Below, one piece after another: positions 21,590-31,709 of a stretch of DNA of 64,000 nt. This DNA is from Gnetum montanum (lineage: Eukaryota; Streptophyta; Gnetopsida; Gnetales; Gnetaceae): positions 598,445 to 662,444 of the forward strand of contig MNCI01022151.1 of the NCBI GenBank assembly GCA_015680685.1. Reading direction: 5' to 3'. A model generated the notes under the pieces. That model searched no databases, had not been told where the DNA came from, and was given only the letters and a program-made list of their open reading frames with translations. The first letter of the stretch is position 1. Every line of letters begins with the position of its first letter. The position numbers were made by a program, and so were the translations under genes.

Positions 21590-22340
21590 TGATGAGTGGC
21601 GAGGTACGCCTACAATCAACCATACGAAACGAGCGTAGCACGTGCAATCTGGTCGAACTGCACAGACTAAGTGCCTACACGCCCCATGGAACACTTGGGG
21701 TTAATCATTCATTGTCTTCCTAGACTTACTTGTAGTTGTCACGGTGTATGGTTAAGTAAGTACAAGGTATATGATTTTTATGGTCTTTTATGTTTTTCTC
21801 CTATGCTACCAAGGTGAAGGATTGAGAAACTAACTAACTCTAACTAATGACTAAGTCTAAATTAACCTAGCGTCAGCATCCATTCCCACTTACCGTACAC
21901 ACCCTAAACCGATGCAACCATGGCTACCAAATGCTAATCNCTTGACTAACCGTACACATCCTTAGATGCTTGTAATCAAGTCATACTCATTTCGCATTCT
22001 AGGAGTTTAAGGGTGAGAGAGAAAATAATAGATAAAATCCTATTCCATCCACTGCAAGGTTTATCCAAGTTTTTCTTTATTTCCGTACACAACTTGTGTT
22101 TAGGTACAATGTTGCTCGAATAAAGATTCGTTCAGTTTAGGACTCCTACTGTGGACACATGGAAAATATTCTATCTCTGGAGTGATCAAACTACCAAAGT
22201 TTCCCTACTTCTAACTTAGGATGAGGAAATAAGGGAGAGCTGCCTCTTATTTATAGATATGACAATGGACTGCAATATTGCGTACACGATATCGCAGGGG
22301 ACGATGCGATATCATGGATCATGCGAATCGCATCTCATCA
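21590..22340 (-). repeat. 3' LTR of E2
   Basis: 751 bp. It is complete except for an N at 21940, which may hide a small gap. Minus-strand start TGATGAGATGCGATTCGC, end GCCACTCATCA. U3 has GCGATATC and GATATCGTGTACGC motifs. Next to E1 and E3 LTRs it shares the GGTTGA-TG-AGG terminus and the GATATC motifs but differs elsewhere. Confidence 0.9.
22248..22255 (-). promoter_or_regulatory. TATA box of the E2 3' LTR
   Basis: TATAAATA on the minus strand, followed by AGAGGCAG as in the E1 LTR (TAAGAGGTAG). Confidence 0.65.
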
Positions 22341-22420
22341 TAGCTCCATGACTGAATGAAAACTCATCCTCGAGTTCCTTACATTAATATCGGGAAGATA
22401 TGGAATTATTGAAGGGAATG
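22341..22420 (-). promoter_or_regulatory. PPT and pre-PPT signature of E2
   Basis: Minus strand: TTCAATAATTCCATATCTTCC, then GATGAGTTTTCATTCAGTC and ATGGAGCTA abutting the LTR. Confidence 0.8.
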
Positions 22421-22515
22421 GAACTAATGGGATGACATGTGAACAGATCATCATTACAAGACTTGACAAAACTGGTGTTCATGACAACAAGGGTGAACAC
22501 CTTATTACAATGACA

Positions 22516-22535
22516 TCATACCTTAGTTGGTAGTT

Positions 22536-22572
<37 letters not shown>

Positions 22573-22740
22573 GTTGTTGTTGCCAATGCCAAGATTACAC
22601 CTTTCGTTGTTCATCCGTAAGCGCGCCATCGATCTTGCTCCTTTCATAGCTGCTTCCAGCATGGCTCCATTCCAAGTGTTTACTCTAGATCCAATCCGTT
22701 GTTGTATGATTTCCATCTACACACACAACATAATCATATA
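22516..22740 (-). other. Short ORF in place of ORF3 in E2, not recognised
   Basis: A 66-codon ORF follows a GTGTGTAG sequence and starts M-E-I-I-Q-Q-R-I-G-S. It ends in L-S repeats coded by an AG/CT microsatellite, then Q-L-P-T-K-V. It sits where E1 and E4 have the 2.7-kb ORF3 but shows no similarity to it that I can see. E0 has a similar position after TTTATTGTAG near 940. It could be a second-exon remnant or chance. Confidence 0.3.
22540..22570. repeat. (AG)n microsatellite
   Basis: Uninterrupted AG dinucleotides inside the short ORF of E2. Confidence 0.95.
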
Positions 22741-22899
22741 TTAGCAAGGGTAAATGAATCATCATGTAATTAATACCTTGCTTCGGTGTAGGTCCCTTGG
22801 CTGAGTTGTGGTATGGCTGATACGGATCTAGGGATATATTAATGATGACTACCAAAGATGTAAGGGTTAGGAAGAAAATCGAAAAAATCGAAAAAATCG

Positions 22900-23625
22900 G
22901 GCCCCGTACCCCCATGACTAATCGCGAACCTCTGGTAGTTTTAGAATGGAGAAAGGAAAGAAGTAAGAAAGATAGATAAAAAGGGACAACTATGGCATCG
23001 ATGAAATGGATGTCAAGATGGAAATGAACAGAATAAAATTAATTGCAAAATGTTAAGGGAAAGAGTTTAAGTAATGCTCCAAATAGGAATGTCAGTGGGT
23101 CCTCCCCAAAGAAGGCTCATGTCCTTAATTCCCTGAAAAATAAACATTCAAAGAGTCCGTGGGCTTTGGGAATGTTATTTGGAACAAGAGTTAAAGTCTT
23201 AACCATAAGAATTTAGCAAAAAGAAAACAATCTAGCTACCAAAATATACACTAATGATACAACCGGCAATGAGGTGAACAATGTAGAGAAGGATGGAGAG
23301 AAGAGGATGGAATGGAATCCCAAGAACAAGGTAGTGTACAGCCCCTTGTGTGTTTCATGATTAATGTGATTGGGCAAATCTCATTCCAACTCTGGCCTCA
23401 ACCCAACCACATTCAGTGACTTCACATCAATGCATTCGGCCAAACCCTCCACTTGAAGTAATAAGAATGCACCTCCAAAAGTCACCACCATTTTGACGAA
23501 ACAAAGGAGAGAATGGGAAGCGAGAAGGGCCTTAGTTAGAGGGAACACTTTTGGTTCCGAAACTAGTGCTTGTAGCCCAAGTTTATTTTGTCTAAGGGAT
23601 GTGCTTTGAATTCTCACTTTTTTTT
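22900..23625 (-). repeat. Repeat A copy in E2
   Basis: Reverse-strand match to 1-640 and 44110-44760: GTGCTTTGAATTCTC at 23602-23616 and GGGTCCTCCCCAAAG near 23098. The 78-codon ORF at 23381-23617 lies inside it and is not conserved in frame in the other copies. Confidence 0.8.
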
Positions 23626-24100
23626 TTGTTTTTTGTTTTTATGCGTGAGAACCACACCATGCAAAGACTTGATTATTTTTATTATCTTAGCTTCTAATAA
23701 TTGGGTAACATCGGAACAGCAAGAAAACTCAAGAAGAAAAAATCCAAGCCCCCAAGAGAATGGCCAAGACAAAAGCATCAAGTTCCCTTGAAGTCACACC
23801 CTTTTCAATCCTTGAGTCCTTCCTTAGTTTGAGAAATGCCTAGTCACCGATTTGTTTAAGTTCTTATTAAGCAAGGGACTGTACATTTCCAAGCCAAGAG
23901 AGACCATAGAAACTGGTGAATGGATGGATGAAGTGATCTCATTGCCTGCCATATGAAAAGAAACATACTGTAGTATCAACATTGTGACTTAAAGGTAAAA
24001 ACCAAACATTAGCAAGCAATATGAAAACAGTTCATACCATCATCCCGAACACTTATTGGGTAAAAAACTTATAGGATGGATCTCACACACACACACAAAT
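23626..24100. other. E2 spacer between repeat A and the A-rich strip, no gene seen
   Basis: Only short, unconserved ORFs. In E4 the equivalent region (43620-44110) is also noncoding. Confidence 0.5.
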
Positions 24101-24250
24101 GGAAAAAGTATAACAATGTTATAAAACAAAAACAAGAAAAGTTAAAGAAAGTTGTTAAACAAAAATAAGAAAAGTTAAAGAAATTTGTAAAACAAAAATG
24201 TGTAAGACAAAAACATGTAAAACAAAAACGTGTAAAACAAAAAGGTAAAA
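24100..24250 (-). repeat. Short tandem repeats, A-rich on plus strand
   Basis: A unit of about 39 bases (ending GAAAAGTTAAAGAAA) occurs twice near 24125-24190, then a unit of about 15 bases of the type GTGTAAAACAAAAAC occurs about four times to 24245. On the element's coding strand this is the T-rich strip found after the integrase in E4. Confidence 0.75.
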
Positions 24251-24558
24251 AAAGCTAAGGGCCCCATATGATTAGCATAGGTGGCCATCTCCCCCATGAC
24301 TGAGTGGAAAGGGAGAGATCTGAAATAATGAGCACTTGTTTAAATTTCTAAGAAGTGTCCAACTTCTTCTAATTGATGATCTTAGATTAAGGGGTGGAAG
24401 TTGGCGACGCTCATATTCCAACGTATCTATGCCTTTGTTATTGGCATGGTTTGTCTCCTTAGTTCGTTCCATGCATATTTGTTTGCTCCTTCGAGTAGCT
24501 GTCAACCATGGGGTGTCTACTACTTCCCTTATGGTTGCTACATATAGACATCTTTGTT

Positions 24559-25470
24559 TCAAAGTTTTAAGAGCACACTTGTTAGATGGAGGCATTTCCT
24601 CCATGTCATCACCCGATGAATCATTGTATGTGATGCATGAAACTTTCCTCTTCTCGATCTTTCCATAAATGTTAACTTAGAAATGTCTAAGGAAAGATCG
24701 CGGATCCTAAGGCATGCGTCTACTGTACTTAGCCATGCCCTTCCCATTATAATTGGGAAGTCCCCTTCGTTATTATTAAGTTCAATCACCAGGAAATCAG
24801 CTGGGTAAGACCAACCACACATAGTGGTAACAATGTCCTCCACAAATCCGAAGGGAATGGTGATGGATTGGTCTGCTAGCTCTAGTTGAATGTTGCTCTT
24901 CTTAAGTTGGGGTAGGTTCCAGGCGTGATACATCTCTTGTAAAATTAAGTTGACTCCAGAACCTGAGTCAAGAAGAGCCTTATGTGATGCATTCCCGATG
25001 ATTTGTAGATAGATTAAGGGACTCCCAGGGTCAATTAGTTTTTTGGGAAGGTGGCCTACCTTGATCCAGTCGATTACGGTATGCGTTAACATAACCATAT
25101 GCGTTAAGCTTTGTTGGAATGAAGGGTGCTTCGAAGTGTTAGATGATGGAGGAGTGTACATGGGCTCAACTGCTTGTTGTTGTGAGAGTTTGTCTGGGCT
25201 TTTGGTTCTGAAGAAGGGTCTTCTCTTTTTATAGTTTTCAAAACTAGCAACAGGTTGAATATTTACAGCTCTTGTAGCGTGACGTTGCTGCGATTGAGTA
25301 GGAAGTTCCCCTTGCATTGTTGGAGCAGGAGGTGTTATGGGAACTACTTGTGGAAGAGGTGTGGATGGATTTGGAGGATGGTGTGTGTATGGAGTGTCTC
25401 CCGGAGGAGAAGGAGTCCTTTTGAAGTACTCCCGAACTTGGTAGTCATGGTGGGGAGTTGTGTGACTCAT
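24559..25470 (-). CDS. Gag C-terminal tail and aspartic protease of E2
   Basis: A 303-codon open frame, the longest in the window. Residues 1-115 are a P/T/Q/H-rich gag tail. From about 135 to 265 it is a retropepsin-like protease: hydrophobic strand plus A-L-L-D-S-G-S-G-V-N-L-I with the catalytic Asp at about residue 168 (24967-24969), and the second family motif F-P-I-I-M-G-R-A-W-L near 238-247. The enzyme would cut the gag-pol precursor. In E4 the same Asp motif has become D-L-C, so E2 kept the better copy. The frame ends in sequence equivalent to the post-integrase spacer, so RT, RNase H and integrase are missing. Frame and motif are intact, but the gag upstream is not. Confidence 0.8.
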   Translation of the reverse strand: MSHTTPHHDYQVREYFKRTPSPPGDTPYTHHPPNPSTPLPQVVPITPPAPTMQGELPTQSQQRHATRAVNIQPVASFENYKKRRPFFRTKSPDKLSQQQAVEPMYTPPSSNTSKHPSFQQSLTHMVMLTHTVIDWIKVGHLPKKLIDPGSPLIYLQIIGNASHKALLDSGSGVNLILQEMYHAWNLPQLKKSNIQLELADQSITIPFGFVEDIVTTMCGWSYPADFLVIELNNNEGDFPIIMGRAWLSTVDACLRIRDLSLDISKLTFMERSRRGKFHASHTMIHRVMTWRKCLHLTSVLLKL

Positions 25471-25479
25471 AGAGTCACT

Positions 25480-27603
25480 TGGAGAAATCGGCTGCTACAC
25501 ATAATATCCATAAGGGTCAGGCTACCGGTAAGGGTACTGATGTTTCGGCGATGGCATCCCCCATGACTATGGGTATTGCCACTGCTGATGTTGTCCAATG
25601 GGTTGTGGTGGAGTTCCACTTGGATAATACGTTAAGGGTTGGTGGAACTACCTTGGGTGACCTTGTGGATAAGGTAACCTTCGGGGTGTTTGCCGTTGGT
25701 TGAGTCTTGGATTAAGTGCATATACCCTAGACTCTTGTAGATGTGAGATGATTGGGCAACATCCCTTAGGATGGTCATAGTGGCAGATCTCACATGCACC
25801 ATCAACATCTGTGTCTGATTCCACAACCTCATCGGAGATAGGAATTTTCCCCCTACCCTTGTTATGTGCAGGGCCTAAATCTCTCCACTTTGTCTTACCT
25901 TTGTCACTACTTTGTTCTACCTTAGACTCTTCTACAATTTTTAATACAGTTTCAATTTTAGAGTCTAAGAAACTCCATACGTCATCTACCTTAGTCGGTA
26001 TTTCTGTTGTTAACTTTTGAAGTGGTAAGGTCTTTCTGTTCACCAACTCTTCGATTGGTGACTCATCCTCTTCATCACAAAATTTCACTCCCTTCTTTTG
26101 AAGAGAGGGATCACGGTTGTATTCTTCCGCACTTTCCCTTTTTCGTATCTCACCTTCTTCTTTTGCTACTTGCTCCAATAAGCAATGTACTTCATGGGCT
26201 CTAAATTGTGAGAGTCTCCCTTGGGCATAAGTCCTAAGGGTTCTTCTCATTTCATAACTTAGCCCATCCACGATGTGGCGAAGTTGATCCCGCTGAGCAT
26301 ACCCATGGCCCGGGCAATGATGTAACAATGTGTAGTAGCGGGCCATGACAGCATCCAAGGGTTCATAAGTACCTTGCTTCCAGCCCTGGATCTGCTTACG
26401 TAAATTAGACACTTTGGAGTACGTCTAATACTTATCGTTGAAGAGTTCTAGCATCGTACTCCACCTCCTAATGGTTTTTGGTTCTAAGGACTAGTACCAA
26501 CTCTCTACTTCTTTGGTGAGTGTCCTGGGGAACAACTTAAGTTTTTGCCACTCATTTTCTATATTTTGCAAAGCACAGGCATCGCGGAATGCCTATAAAT
26601 GATTTTGAGGATCTGCGTTGTATCCCCCTTCAAATTATGGAATATTGTTCATGTCTAAATGTTTGATCCGACTATCTTTTAAATGCCTTGTGGGAATCCT
26701 AACTAACTTCGTTATGTCAAGCATACTTCAGGTTGCGAGTAGGGGCTCGTCATGATCATCCCTTTCATGATGCCTGTGATGTCTTCGTTGTTCCCTACTT
26801 TCCCTACATTCTTGCCCTTGTCCTCTCTCTCGACTTTCCTGTCGAGGTCCATCGTTTTATCTACCTTTATCCTCTTTTTTGTGTTCATGATGGTTGTGCC
26901 CAGATGTGGAAGGAGAGGGTGAGTGATGTGAAGAAGGGGAAGAAGAAGGGGAACCATCACCATAACGATGTTTCCTACCTTCTCTTTTGTTGCTTCGACC
27001 TCGATTGTGATGACGATCTTAGTGCCTGTCCTTAGCATGAGTGGTTGTTCCCTCTGTGAACAGTTGGTGTTCATGGGTATCAGAACCATGGTTATGTATC
27101 ATTGATCTTAGGTTTTGATACCCTACCTCCTCACCATCGTTAGGAGGGGGAACATCATTTGCTAAAGAACCCGTTATAAGGGGTTCTTCATCTCCTATTT
27201 CACTAAGGACATGTGAACCTTTGCCCTTCAAAAATGTATGTTGACTCTCCTGCCTTGAGTCCCTCATACATTGTGCTTCTATGGGATGATAATCCCTCAT
27301 ATCAAAGTCTTCCACAATGTATTCAGCATATAATTCTGTCATGCCTATCTATGCCAAAGCACGGAAGAGCATGTTAGAGACTGATCGATCTGGGGATAAC
27401 ATGATGTTACCTTGCAAATCTCTCCATTGCAGCTATTCGTCTTGATGGAGGATAAAGGTAAAATTTGGAATATACTCATCAGGATGAGTATAAACTGTCT
27501 TGTATTATTTAGGACTTGGATGATTTCGGCTATGTGTTTTATGTTGTCGACTATCTCGTGTATGGTCCTTAGGTAATGAGTTGCTCTTATGAGAAGAAGA
27601 CAT
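25480..27603 (-). pseudogene. gag: gag of E2, nearly complete but broken
   Basis: The minus-strand start at 27603 reads M-S-S-S-H-K-S-N-S-L and is in frame with the open stretch ending at 27019, with two stops between. The gag core spans roughly 26100-26650 and the frame 25648-26412 is open for 254 codons: P-G-H-G-Y-A-Q-R-D-Q-L-R-H-I-V-D-G-L, R-R-T-L-R-T-Y-A-Q-G-R-L, a charged region with E-I-R-K-R-E-S-A-E-E-Y, then the zinc knuckle C-E-I-C-H-Y-D-H-P-K-G-C-C-P near 25800-25750. The knuckle has three residues before the His, not the usual four. E4 at 39010-39045 and E6 near 62200 keep the H-P-K-G-C part. The tail passes into the protease frame. Confidence 0.85.
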
Positions 27604-27723
27604 TGTTATCGGTATGCTATTTCATCATTAAAATTTTTTATCTTGATTAACCCGAAGGTTTATTTAGGCTCCCAACGATGTGAGTGATATCCTTTATGTT
27701 CTATTCGGTGCACAAACACTTAG

Positions 27724-27741
27724 TCCCCGGCAATGGTGCCA
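27724..27741 (-). other. Primer-binding site (tRNA-Asp type) of E2
   Basis: Minus strand TGGCACCATTGCCGGGGA, two transitions from the tRNA-Asp complement; it abuts the 5' LTR. Confidence 0.85.
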
Positions 27742-27742
27742 A

Positions 27743-28160
27743 TGATGGGTGGCAAGGTGCCCCTACACTCAACCATATGAAACGAGTGTAGCACTTGCGA
27801 TCCGGTCGAACTCCACAGACTAAGTGCCTACATGCCCCATGGAACACTTGGGGTTAGTCATTCGTTGTCTTCCCAGACTTACTTGTAGTTGTCACGGTGT
27901 ATGGTTAAGTNATGTTCAAGTGCAATGTTGCTCGAATAAAGATCCGTTCAGTTTAGGACTCCTACTGTGGGCACATNAACTAATTCTAAATTAACCTAGC
28001 ATCAGCATCTGTTCCCACTTACCATACACACCCTGAACCAATGCAACCACGACTACCAAATGCTAATCNTTATTTATAGATATGGCGGTGGACTACGATA
28101 TCACGTACACGATATCGCATGGGATGCGATATTGCAGCTCATGCGAATTGCATCTCATCA
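27743..28160 (-). repeat. 5' LTR of E2, contigs in wrong order
   Basis: Its four pieces are separated by Ns at 27911, 27977 and 28069. Compared with the 3' LTR (21590-22340), piece 27912-27976 matches 22108-22171 and piece 27978-28068 matches about 21849-21939, so these two are swapped and about 330 bases are missing. Confidence 0.9.
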
Positions 28161-28165
28161 ATTAT
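28161..28165. other. Target-site duplication of E2, right copy
   Basis: ATTAT, same as 21585-21589. Across it the E3 gag reads I-I-D-G-L-H-N on the right and E-I-R-E-T-L-G on the left. Confidence 0.9.
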
Positions 28166-28837
28166 GGAGCCCATCTATGATATGGTACATTAGCCTCTCC
28201 TTGGAGAACCCATGGCTTGGGCAGTTATTTAATAGTCCATAATATCTTTCTAAGGCCATGTCCAAGGGTTCATGTTGCACTTGTTTCCATTCTTGGATTT
28301 GTCTCCTCAAGGTGATACTCTCGCATAGGTTCGATATCTTTCATTGAAAATTTCTACCATTGTTGGCCAACATCGAATTGATTTTGGTTTTAATAACCTA
28401 TACCATACTTTTTCTTGGCCAATGAGTGTTAGAAGAAAGAGCTCAAGTTTTTGCCACCCATTATCAATATTGTTCCATGTATAGGCATCGTAGAATGCTT
28501 GTAAATGTTGTTGCAGATCTAAATCATAGCCTCTTGAAAACTTGGGAAAATTGTTTAAATCAAGCACAGGTAGACAACTTTCCTTATGATGCCTACGGGC
28601 TATTCGAACAACCTCTTGTATTTCTGTTAAGCCTGTAGTGGCCAGTAGGGGTTCATCGTCACTAGGTATGTTATGGAGTTGTGTGTTGGGATGATGTTGT
28701 TTGCGTTGATGCTCATAAGAGACCCCTACATCAAATTGGGTACTCCAAACTTCATCTTCATTATCATATAATTTGTTGGTTCTCCAATGAGTTGCTCTAC
28801 TAGTTGTTGCGTTGTCATAGTCTTGTGAGAGAGATAT
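28166..28837 (-). pseudogene. gag: gag of E3, N-terminal piece
   Basis: Colinear with E1 2365-3050. The codon matching the E1 start is ATA at 28837-28835, so the start is lost. It reads Q-D-Y-D-N-A-T-T-S, then D-D-E-P-L-L-A-T-T, L-D-L-N-N-F and the gag core to I-I-D-G-L-H at 28166. A stop near 28307 and a frame change break it. It keeps the base that E1 lost near 2760. Confidence 0.85.
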
Positions 28838-28955
28838 GTTTGTGAACCGTGTGTGACTTAATTGAATTGAATTTAATTTCTTTTCTAAAGGATATATCGT
28901 TAATACTTATTTCAGCAATATTGTATGATATAACTAATCTAAATAACTAGCACCA

Positions 28956-28973
28956 TCCCTGGCAATGGCGCCA
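28956..28973 (-). other. Primer-binding site (tRNA-Asp type) of E3
   Basis: Minus strand TGGCGCCATTGCCAGGGA, the closest to the tRNA-Asp complement of all copies here (two transitions). Confidence 0.9.
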
Positions 28974-28974
28974 A

Positions 28975-29656
28975 TGATGAATGGCGAGGTACCCCTACAC
29001 TTAACCATACGAATACGAGCGTTCATGCACAATCCAATCGAACTTCGTGGATAGGCTAGTTGTGGTATCTAGATAGTTACACGTTGATCGCAGTTCACTG
29101 TCTTCCCACCTAGACTAGTATTAGCTTTGTCACGTATGGTTTAGTCCAGAGTGAGGTGTATGATGTGATCCTAAATTAGTGCTACTCCTAGAGACAATGG
29201 AACACAATCTTGATTAAACTAATGGGTAATAGGAAATGAAGTCTAAGCTAACTTAAGTACAATGAGCATCCATTCCTTAATCATGCATACACATCTTGGA
29301 CCTCATGCATGACTACTACTAGGATTACCAAGTGTAGATCCTAGGTACGCTACTGGGTTACCAAGTAGTCACACTTAAATGCTCATGATTAAGTCGTACT
29401 CATTCTGCATTTANNCACATTGCGGGCATGCACTTGGGAAAATATTCTAACTCCTACGGAAACAAAATGCAAGGGCTTTGCTACAACTACTAGAAAGGTA
29501 CCTAGGTGTGGCGGAGGGCCACTTATTTATAGGCTAAAATAGGATCTACATAAACGGGGCCACGTCGACGCATGGAGGGATGCGTCGATGGGGCGGCGTA
29601 TACAAGGCCCCGTATATGCAACCTAGTCGACGCATTGACTGCTTAGCACTTCATCA
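28975..29656 (-). repeat. 5' LTR of E3, family A
   Basis: Begins (minus strand) TGATGAAGTGC and ends GCCATTCATCA. The part 28975-29413 matches the E1 LTRs; after the NN at 29414-29415 the U3 part matches 18344-18615. U3 is CpG-rich with GTCGACGCAT motifs and an 8-bp perfect stem at 29566-29573/29580-29587. Confidence 0.85.
29524..29531 (-). promoter_or_regulatory. TATA box of the E3 5' LTR
   Basis: TATAAATA on the minus strand, downstream of the CpG-rich U3 motifs. Confidence 0.65.
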
Positions 29657-31709
29657 ACCACTATCTTAGATACTCTTTACCCCTTGGTATGTTTGTGATT
29701 TGAACCCTTGATATCTTATTTACTAACTTATTTCTATGCTTTATTAATCTTTTTCTTTTAGTTAACTATGCTTTTGTGTATGAGCTATGTGCCTTGCTAT
29801 TCCCTTTTAATTGTCTTTTTCTTTTAATATATCTTAAGGTTTTATTTTCTTTTTGTTTTAATTTAATTTAATTTTTAAAAATATTTTTCATATTTTAATT
29901 TTTTATATTTATATTTTTAGTATTTTTGATCTTCTTTTTAATTTAGCATACATGCACTAGCCCTTTTGTTGGACTTTTGAGTTAGTAGGTTGATGGATCA
30001 TTGGCACATGGGGTTATACTTTAGTTTGTATTATTCTTTATTTGGGTACTTTATATTTTTGTAAATTAATATTTTGTATTTTTTCTTTTAATTGTTAATT
30101 TATTTTTAGCTTATGTTTTAGAGGGTCTTGTATTAGTCCCTTGGCTAGTTACATTTTGACCTTGGACTTTGTTATTAGTTTAGCATAGACATAGCTACTA
30201 GCTGATCCTTAGGGGAGGTACCCATTAGGACAATGTTGGGCACTAGCCCATGTTAGTATATTATTTTTATTTATTTTTAGAAATTAGTTTTTCTTTTTAT
30301 TTTTAGTTTTCTAATAAATTACCCTTTTTGGCCAACCATGTTAGACCCTTGTGAGAACAATTAACCCATAATCATTCCATTAGAAACCATCTACTTATAT
30401 TGCTAATATCTAGGTGATAGAACTAGAGACGGAGACCTTGCCAATTTGGAGAGGAGATAGATCTAAATCTACAATTCAGAACCCTAGTAAGCCATAGTTT
30501 TAGATTTTTCTTAGATTTTCCTAGGGTTTGGAAACCTATTTGGGAGATTGTAGCTAAGAGAAGGTTTTTGTTTTTTTTTTTGGCAGTGCTATCATTTGAG
30601 GCAAGGCAATTTGATACTTTATTTCATTTTTATAGGTTTTTGATACTTTTTTTTGTGTGCATATGTTTTGGGTGATCTCTATTTATTTAACAATGATTTT
30701 TTAAAATGCTTGGATTCTATATTTAATTATTTTATTAACATTTTTAGAGTTTTTATTAATTTTTGATATTTTTTATCATGCATGGGATGTTAGTTAACTC
30801 TTTGACCTAGTTTGACCATGTTTTGTCTTTATTCATTTTCTATAGAAAGTTTCAGCTATATAACTAGGGTTTTGAGACCCTTGAAATGGTGCTACATAGT
30901 GATAACCCAAAAGAAAAAATTTGCTCAACTTGTAGGCATGTATCATGAGGTACTCTTACTATCTATCACAATCTTCATTGTAGGATGTAACATAAGTTGT
31001 GACATACTTTTGACATCATTTTATAGTTTGATATAAAAAATTGAGCAACTTTGGTAAAGTGACCCATAGCTTCTAGGCAACAAAAATTGGTGAAAATGAT
31101 AAAAAAATAATAGCATCTAGGGATTCCTAGAAAACTTGAAAACCTAAAAATGACAGCCAATGACGTTTTTTGTGTTTTAGCAACTTAGAATGACCTCTGG
31201 GAGCTTAAATTTCCTTTTGGCATTTTTTTTACACTTTTCAGATAATCATTAGAATATACATTCATTTTTGGCCTTTTATATGAAATCTTAGAAGCCTTGT
31301 TGTGGCAAAAAAATTATTAGTCTTTGACCTTTTGTCTTTGCAAATGATTTGAATATGTCTCCCCACCACCCAAGGAATTATTTGTTATTTGGCATATTCT
31401 ATTATTTGGTTTCATATTATATTTTGATTAATAGTGCTAGCAATCTTTGTAGTGGCTATGGGGCTAGTCAGGGTAGTAAGTATAATTTATCTTTATAGTA
31501 ACTATGTAGCTAGTTAGGCTAGTAGTGAGCTAGGTACTTATGCAATCAATTAGGTCAGTAAGTCCTATTTGTTTGATTTGGATTTTGTTTGGATTTAGTA
31601 GATGGTGCCAGAGTCTCTTTTCAATTACTTGGATTTGGATATTAAGTTTTCTTTTGAATATATATACATAGGTTATAATATCATCTTTTTCTATTTGTAT
31701 TTTGCATGT
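29657..31709. other. AT-rich region between the two nests, no gene seen
   Basis: About 2 kb of very T-rich plus-strand sequence (runs such as TTTTTATTTTTAG). It lacks the element modules seen elsewhere and holds only ORFs of up to 74 codons without motifs. CTAGTTAGGCTAGTAG-like repeats occur near 31460-31540. It could be host intergenic DNA or the leader of an unrecognised, older element. Confidence 0.45.

Larger units (their letters stand above)
21590..28160 (-). mobile_element. E2: Athila-like element lacking RT, RNase H and integrase
   Basis: A complete insertion of 6571 bp, minus strand, with ATTAT on both sides and LTRs with TGATGAG/CTCATCA-type ends. Order: 5' LTR (27743-28160, scrambled by the assembly), tRNA-Asp PBS, gag (25480-27603), protease (about 24670-25070), a T-rich strip, repeat A, a short ORF with an AG microsatellite, pre-PPT signature, PPT, 3' LTR. 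The sequence after protease joins directly to S-V-M-G-E-M-A-T-Y-A-N-H, which in E4 follows the integrase C-terminus, so RT-RNase H-INT is deleted. Its gag and protease are the best preserved of the window. Confidence 0.9.
18344..29656 (-). mobile_element. E3: pol-less Athila-like element (family A), split by E2
   Basis: Minus strand, read right to left: 5' LTR (28975-29656), tRNA-Asp PBS (28956-28973), gag in two pieces (28166-28837 and 20259-21584) around the E2 insertion, an A-rich strip (20150-20240), repeat A (about 19400-20000), a shortened ORF3 (about 18770-19230), the pre-PPT signature and PPT, and a partial 3' LTR (18344-18615). As in E1 there is no protease, RT or integrase between gag and repeat A. 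Contig joins at 18343, 19367-19396 and 29414-29415 leave parts missing, so the left TSD cannot be read. Confidence 0.85.

Noticed and set aside
22540-22570. AG run as a CRISPR or tandem-repeat array
   Set aside because: A simple dinucleotide microsatellite with no spacers.
24336-24668. 110-codon plus-strand ORF
   Set aside because: It is antisense to the end of the E2 protease frame and the sequence after it; a shadow ORF.
25255-25566. 103-codon plus-strand ORF
   Set aside because: Antisense to the P-rich gag tail of E2; its W/R-rich composition is that of a reverse-strand shadow.
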